A stretch of 64,000 nt of DNA from Atrina japonica (GCA_030159075.1 BROG01000155.1:620001-684000); one strand, 5' to 3'; numbered from the stretch's first letter, positions 1-12,999 are shown. Translations and numbers: made by a program. Notes: generated from the sequence alone by a model not told the origin.

Positions 1-560
1 ACCTCTTTCTTAAGTACACTCATACATGTAAGTACATATACCTCTTTCCTAAGTACACTCATACATGTAAGTACATATACCTCTTTCCTAAGTACACTCA
101 TACATGTAAGTACATATACCTCTTTCCTAAGTACACTTATACATGTAAGTACATATACCTCTTTCTTAAGTACACTTATACATGTAAGTACATATACCTC
201 TTTTTTAAGTACACTCATACATGTAAGTACATATACCTCTTTTTTAAGTACACTTATACATGTAAGTACATATACCTCTTTCTTAAGTACACTTATACAT
301 GTAAGTACATATACCTCTTTCTTAAGTACACTTATACATGTAAGTACATATACCTCTTTTTTAAGTACACTTATACATGTAAGTACATATACCTCTTTCT
401 TAAGTACACTCATACATGTAAGTACATATACCTCTTTCCTAAGTACACTCATACATGTAAGTACATATACCTCTTTTTTAAGTACACTTATACATGTAAG
501 TACATATACCTCTTTCTTAAGTACACTTATACATGTAAGTACATATACCTCTTTTTTAAG
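1..560. repeat. Minisatellite, 39-bp unit, 14 full copies, open at window start
   Basis: A unit beginning ACCTCTTTCYTAAGTACAC and containing TACATGTA plus two AAGTAC motifs repeats head-to-tail at exactly 39 bp from position 1; the fifteenth copy breaks at about 560. Copies differ almost only at two spots (TTCCT/TTCTT/TTTTT and CACTC/CACTT). There are no spacers, so this is not a CRISPR. The near-identity suggests recent amplification or active homogenisation. Confidence 0.98.
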
Positions 561-565
561 TTTTC

Positions 566-741
566 AGGGTCAGGACCTCTGGGCCTATGTGGCCGGTGTG
601 TTTAGAGCATCACGCTTTAAACCATGTAGTATCTCACCTCTAGACAGCATGGGATCAAGACCTGCTGGAATCTAAGCTTATTTGGTGTTTCCAATTTTAC
701 CTGAGGGACGCTGAAGGTCTCTTTCCTGGATCTGTGGACTA
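566..741 (+). mobile_element. tRNA-derived SINE copy (family S1)
   Basis: Shares GCATCAYGCTTTAAACCATG, a TCTCACYTCTAG block and CTGGAATCTAAG with the copy at 32550-32720, and both end in a GGTCTCTTTCC block. The region equivalent to the pol III B box is degraded here. It starts immediately after the 39-bp minisatellite. Confidence 0.7.
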
Positions 742-1183
742 TTTACTTATACATCCTAGTTTTCTTCTGCACTCATAACAACATCACATCAATATCAGTG
801 ACAGCGAGAGATATCATTTTTTAAAGTTATATAATGTTTTGTCAAAAGTTAAAGTACAGATGTAGATAAAACTTTACATACAGGTACTTTTTATTTAGAT
901 ATGATAATTATATTTAACTACCTCACTGAGGAAACTTTGATATTTTATACACTGTATTATGGAACCCAGATTTCTGATGACAGGTCAGGATTAATACAAG
1001 AAAAAAGACCACACCTGAACTCATTATACACAAATTTTCTGACATTTTGTTTTAAAGTGGAATGTTTTGATAACTTTACCATGGGAACCATCATAAATTC
1101 AAGAACCATATGAATGTATAAGTAGTAATAGAAATAGAATTCTGACAGACTACCAGTACAGATAGTTATTTATTGTTGACATT

Positions 1184-1632
1184 CAAAGGACCAAGATCAA
1201 AGAGGTCTCAGTCCTTTCCAAAGACACAAGGTCATAGATGTGACACTTCTATCCAAAGACACAGGGTCGTAGAGGTCACATTCTAATCCAAAGACAGGGT
1301 CAGAGAGATCAAAGTCCTATCCAAAGACACAGGGTCATAGGTCACAATCCTATCCAAAGACACAAGGTCATAGAGGTCACAGTCCTATCCAAAGACACAG
1401 GGTCAGAGAGATCAAACTCCTATCCAAAGACACAGGGTCAGAGAGATCAAAGTCCTATCCAAAGACACAGGGTGAGAGAGATCAAAGTCGTATCCAAAGA
1501 CAGAGAGTCATAGAGGTCACAATCCTTTCCAAAGACACAGGGTCAAAGAGATCAAAGTCCTATCCAAAGACACAGAGTCAAAGAGGTCACAATCCTATCC
1601 AAAGACAGAAGTTCACAGAGGTCACACTCCTT
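1184..1632. repeat. Minisatellite, about 35-bp unit, roughly 12 copies
   Basis: Repeats of TCCAAAGACACAGGGTCA followed by TAGAGGTCACA or GAGAGATCAAAG. Unit length varies by a few bases and copies are more diverged than in the 39-bp array, so this array is older. Unit sequence carries AGGTCA-like motifs. Confidence 0.93.
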
Positions 1633-1649
1633 TTTAAATGTGTCATTTG

Positions 1650-4600
1650 CTGTCAAGGTAGTTTGTATCTAGTGTGTAGGGTAATGTTCATTTATTTGTG
1701 TTCAAGACTTTTAAGCAAGGTTAACGTTGCAATCATACATATTACTTTCATGTAAAGATAATACCAAAGTAATTCCTAAAGACTAAATCCAAAGTCAATA
1801 CACTCATATTATAGGTTGAAACTGCTGATCAAGTACTTTGTCATAAGCCAACAAAACTTTTAATGTAATCTGACGTTCTTCACCTCTGCATTAAAATGTG
1901 ACACACCCTTTAAATATACACAATAAATAATTTTCCAAATTCCACAAATCGTAATCAACGCAATCATATTACATGTATGAGTGTTAGTTAAAAAAAAACC
2001 AAAACCTTCATAAATACCACAGTATCCAGCGTGGCTGTGCCTACATCTTATTGATTCTGTACAATGTAGCTAAATAACATATCTCACTACAAGTATGTGA
2101 AACTATCAAAACATCTGTTTACCTGACATTTGTACCTGTAAGCTACCTGTTAATGCAATACACCCATAAACATGAACATTTTGTTTTGTGAAATTGACAT
2201 TTCGTGACTTCATATGTATAAAAACAAGAAGTACAACCCGAGTGTTACCAAATTTACCCAATGAAAAAAAAGAATCATTTGATTCTAAAACATGATTACC
2301 TTAGAATTTAACAATAATTTCAATCTTAAACATAATAAATCATTTTCTACTTCAGGTACATGTGTATTTAATAATATTATTAAATATCATAAAATGGACC
2401 TAGAAAATCTGAACATAAAAAATCAATTCTGACTGAAGTTTAAGATTACTTCCTGATCCTGGGAACTGAAGTGTGGGAATTATTAACCTGTTCAACCCTA
2501 CAGATGATAATAGACTGATCTAAGATAATATTTCCCTATTCATTTGAAGCTTAATATATTTTTCATTTTTACAGCAGATATGTTTAATTTCCTTTTCATG
2601 CCTCCGAAAAGACAATTGGCAATGATTTCTTGGGTCTTGTAAGCTAAATATCCTAACTAACCTTTCTTAACAGAGGATTAACTTTCTTAATTTTCACTTG
2701 TCTTAATCCAAGACTTTCAGAACATGCCTGTACAGGCCTGTGAATGTGGTGTTGACCACACCTTTCAGATGAATGTCCTTTTTACAACTGAGTATAACTA
2801 ACACAAAACTGATTCTAATCAGACAATGTCCACCTCTTCCCTAACACTAAAATACTATGAATTACTTAGATATGTAAATAAGAAAATTCAATAGAGCTAT
2901 TTTTTCATATTTTGTGAAATGAAATACTTTGACAAAGTCAATATATCACCCATCACCCAATGTCCACCCACACATAACACCAAAACTTGCCTGCATACCT
3001 GCATGTACATGCATTGGCAAACAACATTTTTAAGGGTCTATACCTATGTATAATATTCAACAAATGATCCAAATTTTAGAGAAATAATTAATGAAAATTT
3101 AGGTTTTTAAAAACAGATGCAAACATCAAAATAGCACTCATACTAAAGTGTCAAACTCTATGTACCAAAAGAAGAAAGTAGCCATTACCTGTAACATCAG
3201 GCGTTTTTAAAATCAAAATGGCATTTGATGAATATGTCTGCACGGTGGCCATCTTGGTCCCCAGAACTTTTTGATATTCTTTTTTATATCTCAAACAAAA
3301 ACTTATCCCATGAAAAATTAACACTCTCAATGCACTACTGCTAATAGTTCTACTGAACACCTCCACAAATAACTTCCCAGGTGATTTGACCAACAGGTGA
3401 AACGGTTATCATGCATGGTTTGGAATATCCGATCACGTTTTCACATCACAAATTTTGAGACCTGAAGATGATGCACCTGGCCAGACCCAACTGAAGTTTC
3501 CGAAAACATAGATAAGGTATTTGCTTATCACTTTTTTTCTGTATTCACCTTTCGAAGTCTGAACAATGAAAGTATTTCATTCTAGGCGTGTATCTTTTTA
3601 TCAAATACAAATGTTTACATCAATATATAGCACAGGTACATCTATTATTCTATTAGATTGACACTATTCTGGTCATATTTGAGCTCAGATCATTAATTTA
3701 GACTTGATACAGGTAAGTTTTATCAGCCCAAAGGTAAAATTTTGTAATATCCGACCCTCTCTACTGCCTAAGGAACCATGTTAGACAAGTGACGAGAGAT
3801 ACACAGTCCTGATGTCATGGTTACACTCTGAAAAACACACCTTGTAACACAAGTTACTTCATACAGTCAGGACTGATGTTGTCCGTGGTGAAATATATCG
3901 GGAAACGTACATATAACATCATGTTTACTTATAAGGACTTACGACAAATCGTACCCATAAATTATAGTGTCATGGGTTTTGTTTTAAGCTACTTGTAGAT
4001 CTGGAAACTTTAAATAATTTTTATATATTTCACAGATAATATTTACATCTTATATCTATCAAACATCAAAACACAAAAATATGAAAACCTACCACATGCT
4101 ATCCCTGAGGACATTTTTGTTTGTTCATGGCTCAAGTTTCAAGATTTACTTTATCTGAAATGAAGCTATAAAATAGTTTCACCTTTGCAGTATTATTTAT
4201 CCTATCTAACCAAGAAAGCATCTGCAGTCATGTGATTAGAGGACCACTCTTTGCACCGCCCTCTAGTCAGGATGGGTCCGCACCTCACTGGAACCTACCG
4301 TAAGCTGTTGATGTGTATGTGAGAAAGTTGTGAGAAAAAGCATACTAACCAAGACCAGTGAACATCATCACCAAAATCTAAAGGTTACATGTATATTTCA
4401 ACTAATATCCTCTGCTGTCAACTGGTAACCTAGATACTTCAAAATCTGACTTACTCTTTGATATTGTCATTTATTTTACCCTTTAAAAAGAGACAAACCA
4501 ATTTGTTATATATGTACATGGTTTTGTTGAACTAATCTCCTGTATGTTGAGCAATGCCATTACATATCAGTGATCTGTCAGCAATAATTTCCACACTAGA

Positions 4601-6020
4601 ACCTCCATGTGTAAAATTTCATAGGTTTAAACAAATTCCCTGTATGAACTGCTAATTTATTTTGACAATGGCTACATATTCAGAAACAATTACCACGAAC
4701 AAGGATTGGGTCAATTCCTATATCCGATATTTATATTTTTTGAAACTAAGACTTTATAACAGACTTCTTATTAAGAACCAACAAATATCTGCTGTTCAGA
4801 GTGGTCATCATTATTGTACAGAATTCTCACTTAAATGTGATAAAGATGTATTTCTTTCCAAGATTTACAGTGTGCATTCAAATGAATAAAATAATCAGGC
4901 CTTGGGGAAGTATAGTCAACAGTACGTGTAAAGTAAAAACAAAAATAAAAACACCAAACCTGTCCAAATATGGTATCATGTCTATATGAAATATCAACTT
5001 ACATTTAAAAGATGTCCGACACACTAGGCTATAGAAACTCTAGAACAATTCCTGATAGATATTTTCTGTTCTTTAAAAAATGAAAGCCATGGAACTTTGA
5101 ATACTGGTAGAGTGTCCTTAAAACCACACAGCCTATAAAAATACCAACATATCTGAATGCAACCTCATCTTCAATACCCATTTGCTTTATGATAATCCAG
5201 CAAGTCTTTCATTATTCATTTCTGATACTTTTATAGTTTACATAAAAAAACAGAGATTCTAATAATAATCCTTCATGTCTCTCACTTTTCCTTTTCGATA
5301 CTTTTGTATTTCACATAAAATAAAAACAGTATAAAGGCATCATGGACTGTATGTCTTTTAAAGTTGTTATTTATAAAAAATAACATTTCACAATGTATAC
5401 ATAGATATATCCAATTTGTGCAAATCTAACCTTAACACAAGCCTTATACTATCCCTCTTCAATATAAGTACGCTCTATAATTGAGTACATATTGTACATC
5501 CAACCTTAGCATTAGAAAGAATGAAAAAAAAAAAGAAAAAATCCCTGGGGATAAACAAAATACAGACACCCAACAATTAGATCGAATATAAGAAAACTTA
5601 AGTACAAAGATTATATATCTAAAAAGCTCTTAGTACACTCAAGTGTTTGCTTTAACAAAGACGATTATATATACAGTGTGATATGTCTATATTAGACCAT
5701 TGTAGAAATTTAACAGACCTTTAAATCCTCTTATCTAATCATTTATTTTATATATTAATTTATATATATATGTGTGTCAGTAACATCCTTAATAAACCAA
5801 ATAAAACATAATTATGAAAGGTATATTTTGACCAGGTAAAAGATCAGTCAACAGGTACAAAACTAAATCCATTGAAATTAAATAATGGTAAGATTCTTCA
5901 GGTATTCAAAAAAATAAAATCAAAATTGTTACTTAACTTCAATTATCATTTACCTACTTTTGTCAAGTTAAACAATAAAAGTTGAAGTACATCTTCATGT
6001 ATAGAAAGAACATAAGTTAT
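1650..6020. other. No gene recognised
   Basis: AT-rich sequence without clear repeats apart from a short TTAA-element-like scrap near 2484-2530. A minus-strand frame at 3151-3393 contains an ATG in good context (CCAAGATGGCC) and ends at a CAG/GTAATG donor-like site, which is the only thing hinting at an exon. Confidence 0.35.
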
Positions 6021-6021
6021 A

Positions 6022-6564
6022 TACAATGGAACCTGTCTTGAGAGACAACTGTCATGATAAACCACATGTCTTGAGAGACAACTGTCATGATAAACCACCT
6101 GTATTGAGACAACTGTCATGATAAACCACTAGTCTTGAGAGATAACAGTCATGATAAACCACATGTCTTGAGAGACTACTGTCATGAGAGACCATCTGTC
6201 TTGAAAGACACCTGTCATGATAAACTACTTGTCTTGAGAGACCACTGTCATGATAAACCACCTGTCTTGAGAGACTGCTGTCATGATAAACCACCTGTCT
6301 TGAAAAACACCTGTCATGAGAGATCACCTGTCTTGAAAGGCAACTGTCATGAAAAGCCAACTGTCTTGAGAGACCACCCATCATAAGAGACCACTGTCAT
6401 GAGAGGCCACCTGTCTTGAGAGAACATATTCAGAAAATTATTTTGTCCAATAATGCTTTTGTTATTACCTGTTTGAGAGGTCACCTCCCTTGAGAGACCA
6501 CCTGTCTTAAGCGATCACATTATGCTGGCAGATGAGGTGGTCTATCAAGACAGGTTCCACTATA
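6022..6564. mobile_element. Family-1 MITE expanded by an internal 33-bp array
   Basis: The left end, TGGAACCTGTCTTGAGAGA, is matched by an inverted right end with AAGACAGGTTCCACTATA, as in the other family-1 copies. Between the ends, the segment CTTGAGAGACNACTGTCATG is repeated about eleven times (6032-6425) at 33 bp per unit. Because 33 is a multiple of three, long repetitive frames appear on both strands; they are not genes. Confidence 0.85.
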
Positions 6565-7728
6565 ACAGCAAGCAAAGAAATTAGTATGTTTATGTACAGA
6601 GCAAAAACCAGAACTTATTTGCATTTAAGAGTATTAGAATATTCTTAAAAAATAATCAAAATTCATTGCAGGTAACTGAAAGTTAAATAAAAAATAAATC
6701 TAGCACATCTAAATCATGTGATTTTTCAAATAACTCAATGTCAGACATTACAAAGAAGGTAAATAAATGTGTAGATATGTAATGGACGAATGAAATTTTA
6801 CGTTGGATTAGTGATCACTATACCCCCAGGACACACAGACAGACAGTTCGTCTATATGTTGTCTTAATTACTCTAATTGCCCACAAGCTAACTAAGAATC
6901 GTTTATTTATTTATGATTCTTTCATGTTGACTTCTGTGCATATGTATACACATTCTTGTAATCAATGTAAATACTAGCTCTACCTGCATGCATTTTTATA
7001 TTTTAACATTCTGTCTTTTGATTTCTATTATTTTCTAAGAAAAATTTAACAAAATGTGAGAAAATGGATTCCATTTAGATCTACTTCAAAAGCTTGTGAA
7101 TAGTATTTAAATGTTGAAGATTCCATACATTTTGTGAAAAGGAAATTGATTTCTATGCAACAAGCAGTGTAGCATGTAATATGCAACATCTTGTGTTTGA
7201 CATAAAACTGTGAGAAAAAAAGGTCGAAACAAATTACAGGCGATAAGTTACATATTCTACAGGTAAGATGACGCTAGATGGTCTCTATAGTTAAGTATAC
7301 AAACACACAAAATTGATGTGAACAGAATTTAAACAAGCCAAGGCACAGAGACAACAATTCGAAATGCAAATTATACCAAAACAGCTTTTAAATTGAACAC
7401 TTATGTGAACCATTTTGAATTCAAATCATTTAGCTAGAACAATACATTCAACAGAAGAATATTTACACTTGAACAGAACATTCCTCTGTGACAATATATA
7501 TCAATTAAATTTTGAATGACACTTAATGTATATCATTTAAAAATTCAATGTAAATGATTCATAATTCTATCAGTTACATAAAGATAAGAGTACGATTTAC
7601 CTGCATACATTCTAGTGAGATCCGACATTAGCACTTGCTGGTTGTCATAGCTATAAGAAGGTAATACTTAGTTTTTACCTGTATTTACCTATGCATCTAT
7701 TCACCTTGCATAATACACAGTTAAATCA

Positions 7729-8026
7729 ATACAGTAAAACTCCCTAGTGAATAAACTTTACACTGACCACAGATGTTAAGTACAGACTGTACTTTTATAT
7801 GCAAATGCTGAGGGAAAGTGTTCCAAGAATTTCCTCTTTATGGTCAAATTTGCATTAAAGGCCACCTCTGTATAAAGGGCACCTGCCTACAAAGGCCATT
7901 CAAACACAATTGTTGTTAAACTTTTTATAATCAATAAACTTCTTCAAGAAGGCCACCTGTCTATAATGGCTACTTTTGCCTCTTGAGTCTTCCCTTGAGT
8001 TCCCTTTATAGACAAGTTTGACTGTA
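7729..8026. mobile_element. Family-2 MITE (degraded)
   Basis: Starts TACAGTAAAACTCC and ends ACAAGTTTGACTGTA. Inside are the family blocks of ATAAAGGNCACCT type and CCTTTATAGACAAGTTT. A related fragment lies at about 60885-61010. Confidence 0.65.
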
Positions 8027-9322
8027 CACCTATGGAACCTTATATCTATTATAAAATATTTGCATGTCTGAACAAATTATAATTTTGAAGAATACCAAAC
8101 CAATGAAAAATTAAATTCCTTATTTACTACAGGCTGATATGAAATATATCTGCCAAAATAACAATCAAACGTATCTAAACACAGTCAACCAACCACAGAA
8201 GTTCATCTGACAAGATATGAACCCCAGCCATGTCGGACTGGAGGCTAAACTTGACACTGACTGTTCAGTCATCAAAACACCCAATTTCAAAGAGACAGTC
8301 AAACACAATTAACCTGACCTCAACCAATCTGACATACCATAGCATTCATATAGACTAAGTCCAAAACAAGGTAACTTTTGCAAAAGGAACAGGACCAATT
8401 TAGCAAATGAAGCAGAGCCTTTGCTAAGAGTCATAAGACAGAGAACATGTATATTCTTATTCATTCGCCTTCGACTTCTTAGGGTATTTATACTGCATAT
8501 TTCCGTGCTGTCCGGCAAGGTACAGGCTATTATACTCACCTTTAAAGAGGTCAAAATCAATGACCTGTAACGATAGTTATATAAGAACGAGCATGTGTCA
8601 GTACTGCCATCTTTTAAAGTAATCAGGTTTGCAATCAACCTAATATACCGGGTAATTTGGGTGGGAAATCAGAGGTGGGTTGATAAATACCCTTCAAGCC
8701 TCCGGTTCATTCTAAGAATGTTCCTCATCCATCACATTAGCATGATTGGATGAGGTTCCATATTTGCCATTCAAGTTTACATGTAGTTGATGTATAAGCA
8801 GTAGAAAATGGTAATCATGTGACATCAACCAATTTTCTTAACTGGGCGCCACACTGGGGCAATAACATAAGCCCCATCAACTTAATCCCTAACCCTGGGG
8901 CCACAAAATTATTATTTTGAGTGCTTTGAGTTTGTTAAGCCTAGAGATGTAATTTACCAAATTCCAAGAGAACTGGTCTAATGGTTTTAATTGGAAGTTG
9001 AGAAAGAACATGAGTGAATGGTAAAGAATACATGTTAAAGCGATATGAGCTGTTGTAGGTGAAAAATTTTACACGCCCATTTTATGTAATATTTTGTATC
9101 ATATATATCCCAAAAAGACCATCTGGTCATTAGAATAACAAATGCATGCTTATAATTGCAACAATATTACCAAATGTAACCCATAATATCAGTTATTGTT
9201 TGTCTGCCATTATTTGAGCAATTCAAATTAACTTTTGGTATTTTTTTATGAAGATTACCGAATGTCCAATAAGTACACACTATTTGCAGTTAAAATATAT
9301 TATATTCTTAGTACCCTTTGCG

Positions 9323-9328
9323 TTTATT
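9323..9328 (-). terminator. Candidate polyadenylation signal AATAAA
   Basis: AATAAA on the minus strand about 30 bp downstream of the stop codon at 9356. It supports the idea that the membrane-protein-like frame ends a transcript, but AATAAA is frequent by chance in DNA this AT-rich. Confidence 0.2.
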
Positions 9329-9355
9329 TCCGTACATCATCATTTCATACCTAAA

Positions 9356-9631
9356 TCAGGCAAAGTTGGTCTTTTTCCGTTGTTTCAAAACATTCGTTTC
9401 TGAAATTGTCCATGTGCCTGGTATATCAGGTGATCTTGACCCATTTTTAACTTGTCCCATCGCATTCTCGGCTTTATCATTCTTGACACATATGATCATG
9501 AACAGCCCTACCCCACCGGACATAGCAGCACAATTGTAAAACATGAGGTACGCATAGTTTTCACAGTTATACTGTTTTGATTCTGGCACTATCAGCATTA
9601 AGGGTAACATTAATATCATTCTTAATATCAA
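9356..9631 (-). CDS. Possible membrane-protein last exon or fragment (weak)
   Basis: Minus-strand open frame, in frame without stops from about 9690 to a TGA at 9358-9356. The first codon of the listed span is TTG, so the span does not define a start. It shows a hydrophobic run around MILMLPLMLIVP, a polar loop, a second hydrophobic run YNCAAMSGGVGLFMIICV, then a basic tail ending QRKKTNFA. This resembles the last one or two helices and tail of a multi-pass transporter such as a monocarboxylate-type MFS carrier, but the likeness is by eye only. An AATAAA lies about 30 bp past the stop (9328-9323). A weak AG acceptor just above 9640 would be in phase with exon J, possibly by chance. It could be a last exon, a decayed fragment or a chance frame. 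Confidence 0.25.
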   Translation of the reverse strand: MILRMILMLPLMLIVPESKQYNCENYAYLMFYNCAAMSGGVGLFMIICVKNDKAENAMGQVKNGSRSPDIPGTWTISETNVLKQRKKTNFA

Positions 9632-11440
9632 TGTTATACTAACTGCATGTAGATTGACCTTTTTAGTGAGAATGAAGCTAAACCTAAACTTTGTTTATAA
9701 CACATGTAGATACGTACTTCAAATATGTATATAGATTTATTCATAAACTAAGTTGAAATGATTGTGCCAAGTCAGTTGTGAAATATTTCAAACTGATAAA
9801 CCTGGGTAATATCTTGTATTGAATAAATGTCCGCCTGTGTTTACGCATGTATGTGTGTACATGTATGTCTTATAAATATTTCTTGTACAATGGAAGAGAA
9901 TTATTCTAAAGTTGTCTTTCAATTTTGTAAAGTTTTGAACATCTGAGGTAAAAGTCACATTCTAAAACACAAATGTTGCTAATTGTCTGATATCAGTAAT
10001 AAGACATCATTGTTAAATGACAGCTCTTTGATGTTCAACTAACGTCAATAGTGTCAAAAAAGCACAACAACAACAACACCTGACTTGTATAGATACATCT
10101 TACCTGACTTATGCACATAGTATATTCTAACCATTTCCTAAATTTGCACTAATACTCTGCTGATAGAAAACAATGTTGTTGTTTTTTTATGGCTCCCTTT
10201 GGTCTACTCTCGCAATTGTTCAGAAAAACTAGATTTGCATGCAAAGTTCTTGGACTAGCACTACAAAAATCTGTGTACTAGATCAATAGGTAATCAAACA
10301 CAAATACCCACACAGTATGTAGGAATCACTTCATATTAGTAAGAAATTCATCACATTAGCGAGTGTTCCAGGTAATCAGAATACACAATTCATGATTTTG
10401 CACTGATGAAGTAAATATTACTACCCGGTATAATGCGGTCAGTTGTCGACGGTTATCTCTTATTCTGAATAATCTCTTAGTACATAATCAAAACACTATC
10501 ACAAATGTGTAGTTAAGAACCAGGTACATGTTTTATCTGTTGTATAAAGTTAGCTGCATCATAATCAATTTCCATGTTAACAACTTCACATGCTGTTCAA
10601 ATACTCAGCATGACTTCACACATACCTATATTGCCGTGCAAAGGTAGAAACTGATAACATTCAAATGAAATTTAAAACCGCTTTTCAAATCTTTCACAAA
10701 ATAATGAATGCACTGATAATAGAATAATCCGTCAATTTACGACTGAAGGGATCCAAAAGCTTCACATCTTCTATAATTCTCCTCTCCGCATTTCAAACAA
10801 TAAAATCCAGGTGATTCAATATATACAGGTATAATAACAGAGTAGTTTACATAAAGTGTACCTGTACTACACTGCAATTATCAGATTATCAATCCATATA
10901 TGACTTTGTCGCAACACAGCTATTTTCAATTAGACCTTATAATTACAATCTGTTTTTTAAATGGTGCTATTGTGTTTAAGAATAGATTCTGAGCTTAAAT
11001 ATTTCCCATAATTCTTGTGAAATATTAACTGGAATTATTTTAGCACTATCTTTTACAGCAGCCCAAACAACATAACTTCAATGAAAGACTAGTTGGGTAT
11101 ATCTATCGTTGATCATGTGATAGTCCCGAAGATATTGATACTAATTATCATAGTCATAATTATATTAAAATACAATATGTACAAAACGAAGAACACACTG
11201 AGCACATATGTATGCATAAATAATGAGGTTTAAATATGTCAAGATTAACAGCTTGTACATCTTCCTTGAAATAGAATATCAATCAATTAACAAATCAAGT
11301 TAATTATACATAATTCCATCAAGTCAATAAATGATAAGCATGTGATGTTTCACTCTGCAATATGTTGCAATATAAATGTAGTTTTCAACATTTTACTTTA
11401 AGAGGTCTTGTCTAAGGTACACCACATATACTGTATTCTA

Positions 11441-11576
11441 GGCCTGGCATCATAAAACGTAAGAATTACTTAAAAGTCAACTTTCACTAATTTCTTAAGT
11501 CTGATTGGTTGAACAGGTCACGTTTGAGAATATTCTCAAGACTTCAGTAAAGCCTCAACATTTATGGTGCCAGGCC
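11441..11576. mobile_element. Family-3 palindromic MITE
   Basis: Begins GGCCTGGCATCATAAAACGT and ends with the inverted TTTATGGTGCCAGGCC. It has inner blocks TTCTTAAGTCTGATTGG and GAATATTCTCAAGACTTCAG shared with 12083-12373. Confidence 0.75.
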
Positions 11577-12082
11577 ATATTTTTGTCTGCACTGTTTAAA
11601 CCAGGCTGCAACCATTTGACTAAAGTAGAGTGCAGCATAAATTATCAACACATGAGATCATTGAGACCTTTCCACACTCATCTAGAAAAATTTGTCAATT
11701 ATGCAACTGATACTTTGTTTACTTTACATGCCTGTAACCATGACCTATGATCTTGAAACTTTGTCTTGTCACAAGATCCTTAAATAATTCTTCACAACGT
11801 TCTCATGTATCTTTGTATACAAGACGTAAACAAAGTCTGAGTAAATAAACTATTTGTATAAATCATATTCTATTCATTTGAAGTGAACCCTAGTGGCATG
11901 TCTATCAACAAATTTTGACTTCATTTGCATACATTGTGATAAGACTTCACATTTATTGCCTATTCAGGTTCCAGCATGGTTGAAACCCTTGTTGACTGGA
12001 GATAAGAGATGGTCAAAAAGTATCTGATGCTTTGACCACTGGTCATAGATCCTTTTGCCCCACCATTAATATAATATATCCA

Positions 12083-12232
12083 GGGTCTGATACCATAAAA
12101 ATTAAGAAATCAAATTTTTAAGTCTGAAAATTTTCTCAACTTGGCCTGCTCAGCCAATCAGATTTCAGGATTAACCAAAGTTGAGTAAATTTTCAGACTT
12201 AAGTAATTCTTAAGTTTTATGGTGCCAGACCC
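12083..12232. mobile_element. Family-3 palindromic MITE, copy A
   Basis: 150 bp forming an imperfect palindrome of about 60-bp arms: GGGTCTGATACCATAAAAAT at the left, and TTTTATGGTGCCAGACCC at the right, with a CAGCCAATCAGATTTCAGGA core. Confidence 0.85.
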
Positions 12233-12373
12233 AGATTATGAGAATTTACTTCAGTCTGAGAATATTCTCAACTTGACCTTCTTAGCCAATCAGATTTCAG
12301 GATTAGCCATTAATGTACATGTACAGTACACTTTTTAGACTTCAGTAATTCTTATGATAAGTGCCAGGCCCAG
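12230..12373. mobile_element. Family-3 MITE, copy B abutting copy A
   Basis: It directly follows copy A and shares its terminal CCCAG. It has the same AGCCAATCAGATTTCAGGAT core and a right end with GTGCCAGGCCCAG. One side is altered by an insertion with ACATGTACAGTAC. The two copies form a tandem pair. Confidence 0.75.
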
Positions 12374-12999
12374 TTTCATACCAGTGTAATTTTCTTAAAG
12401 AATTGTTCACATGATAGAAAAGAACATCACACAACAGTCATCAAAATCATATCATCCTTTTGTTTCAATTTTACATCCTGAAGGTCATATGTTAACCCTT
12501 ACAACACTACAGACCATAATAGACTGGTCCAATATAATAGAAGAGTACATACCATATAGATACTTAGGGATTTAAGGATTCAGTAAAACATTTCTAAAGT
12601 CTTGTTTACAGGCAGGTTAAGAGGTATGGTATTTTTACGATTTATACCTATACATTTGTGTTTATACTCTGTAGAATGAAACTGATGTGTATGTTTTTTG
12701 TGATTTTGTTTACTAACATCCTATAAGCCATTTTCATGGATCAATAAAAATTTTGGAACAAAGCAAATAATGATATTTAAAGGACATGTTTTGATATAAC
12801 ACATTACTTGCATGAATCACAAATATTTCAAATGCAACTATTAAGTATTTTGAAGTTAGAAACAGAAAGTCATTTTTGAAAGTTCAAAGGTCATTCTGCA
12901 AAAAATAAGATCAAACAAAGCCAAAACTTTACCTGTTTGAAATTGATAAGTAACTACCAGTAAATAAATTATACCAGGTGTGCATCAGCACGAATTGGG

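Noticed and set aside
1..560. CRISPR-like regular repeat
   Set aside because: Repeats are head-to-tail with no unique spacers, in a eukaryotic context.
901..1113. 70-codon plus-strand frame near the window start
   Set aside because: No splice borders, homology or composition support.
6085..6386. Overlapping repetitive open frames of 83-99 codons on both strands
   Set aside because: They are produced by the 33-bp tandem array (a multiple of three) inside a MITE.
8309..8638. 109-codon minus-strand frame with an acceptor-like and a donor-like border (exon about 8540-8640)
   Set aside because: In the phase required after exon J it gives an immediate stop; in its own frame the peptide looks non-specific.
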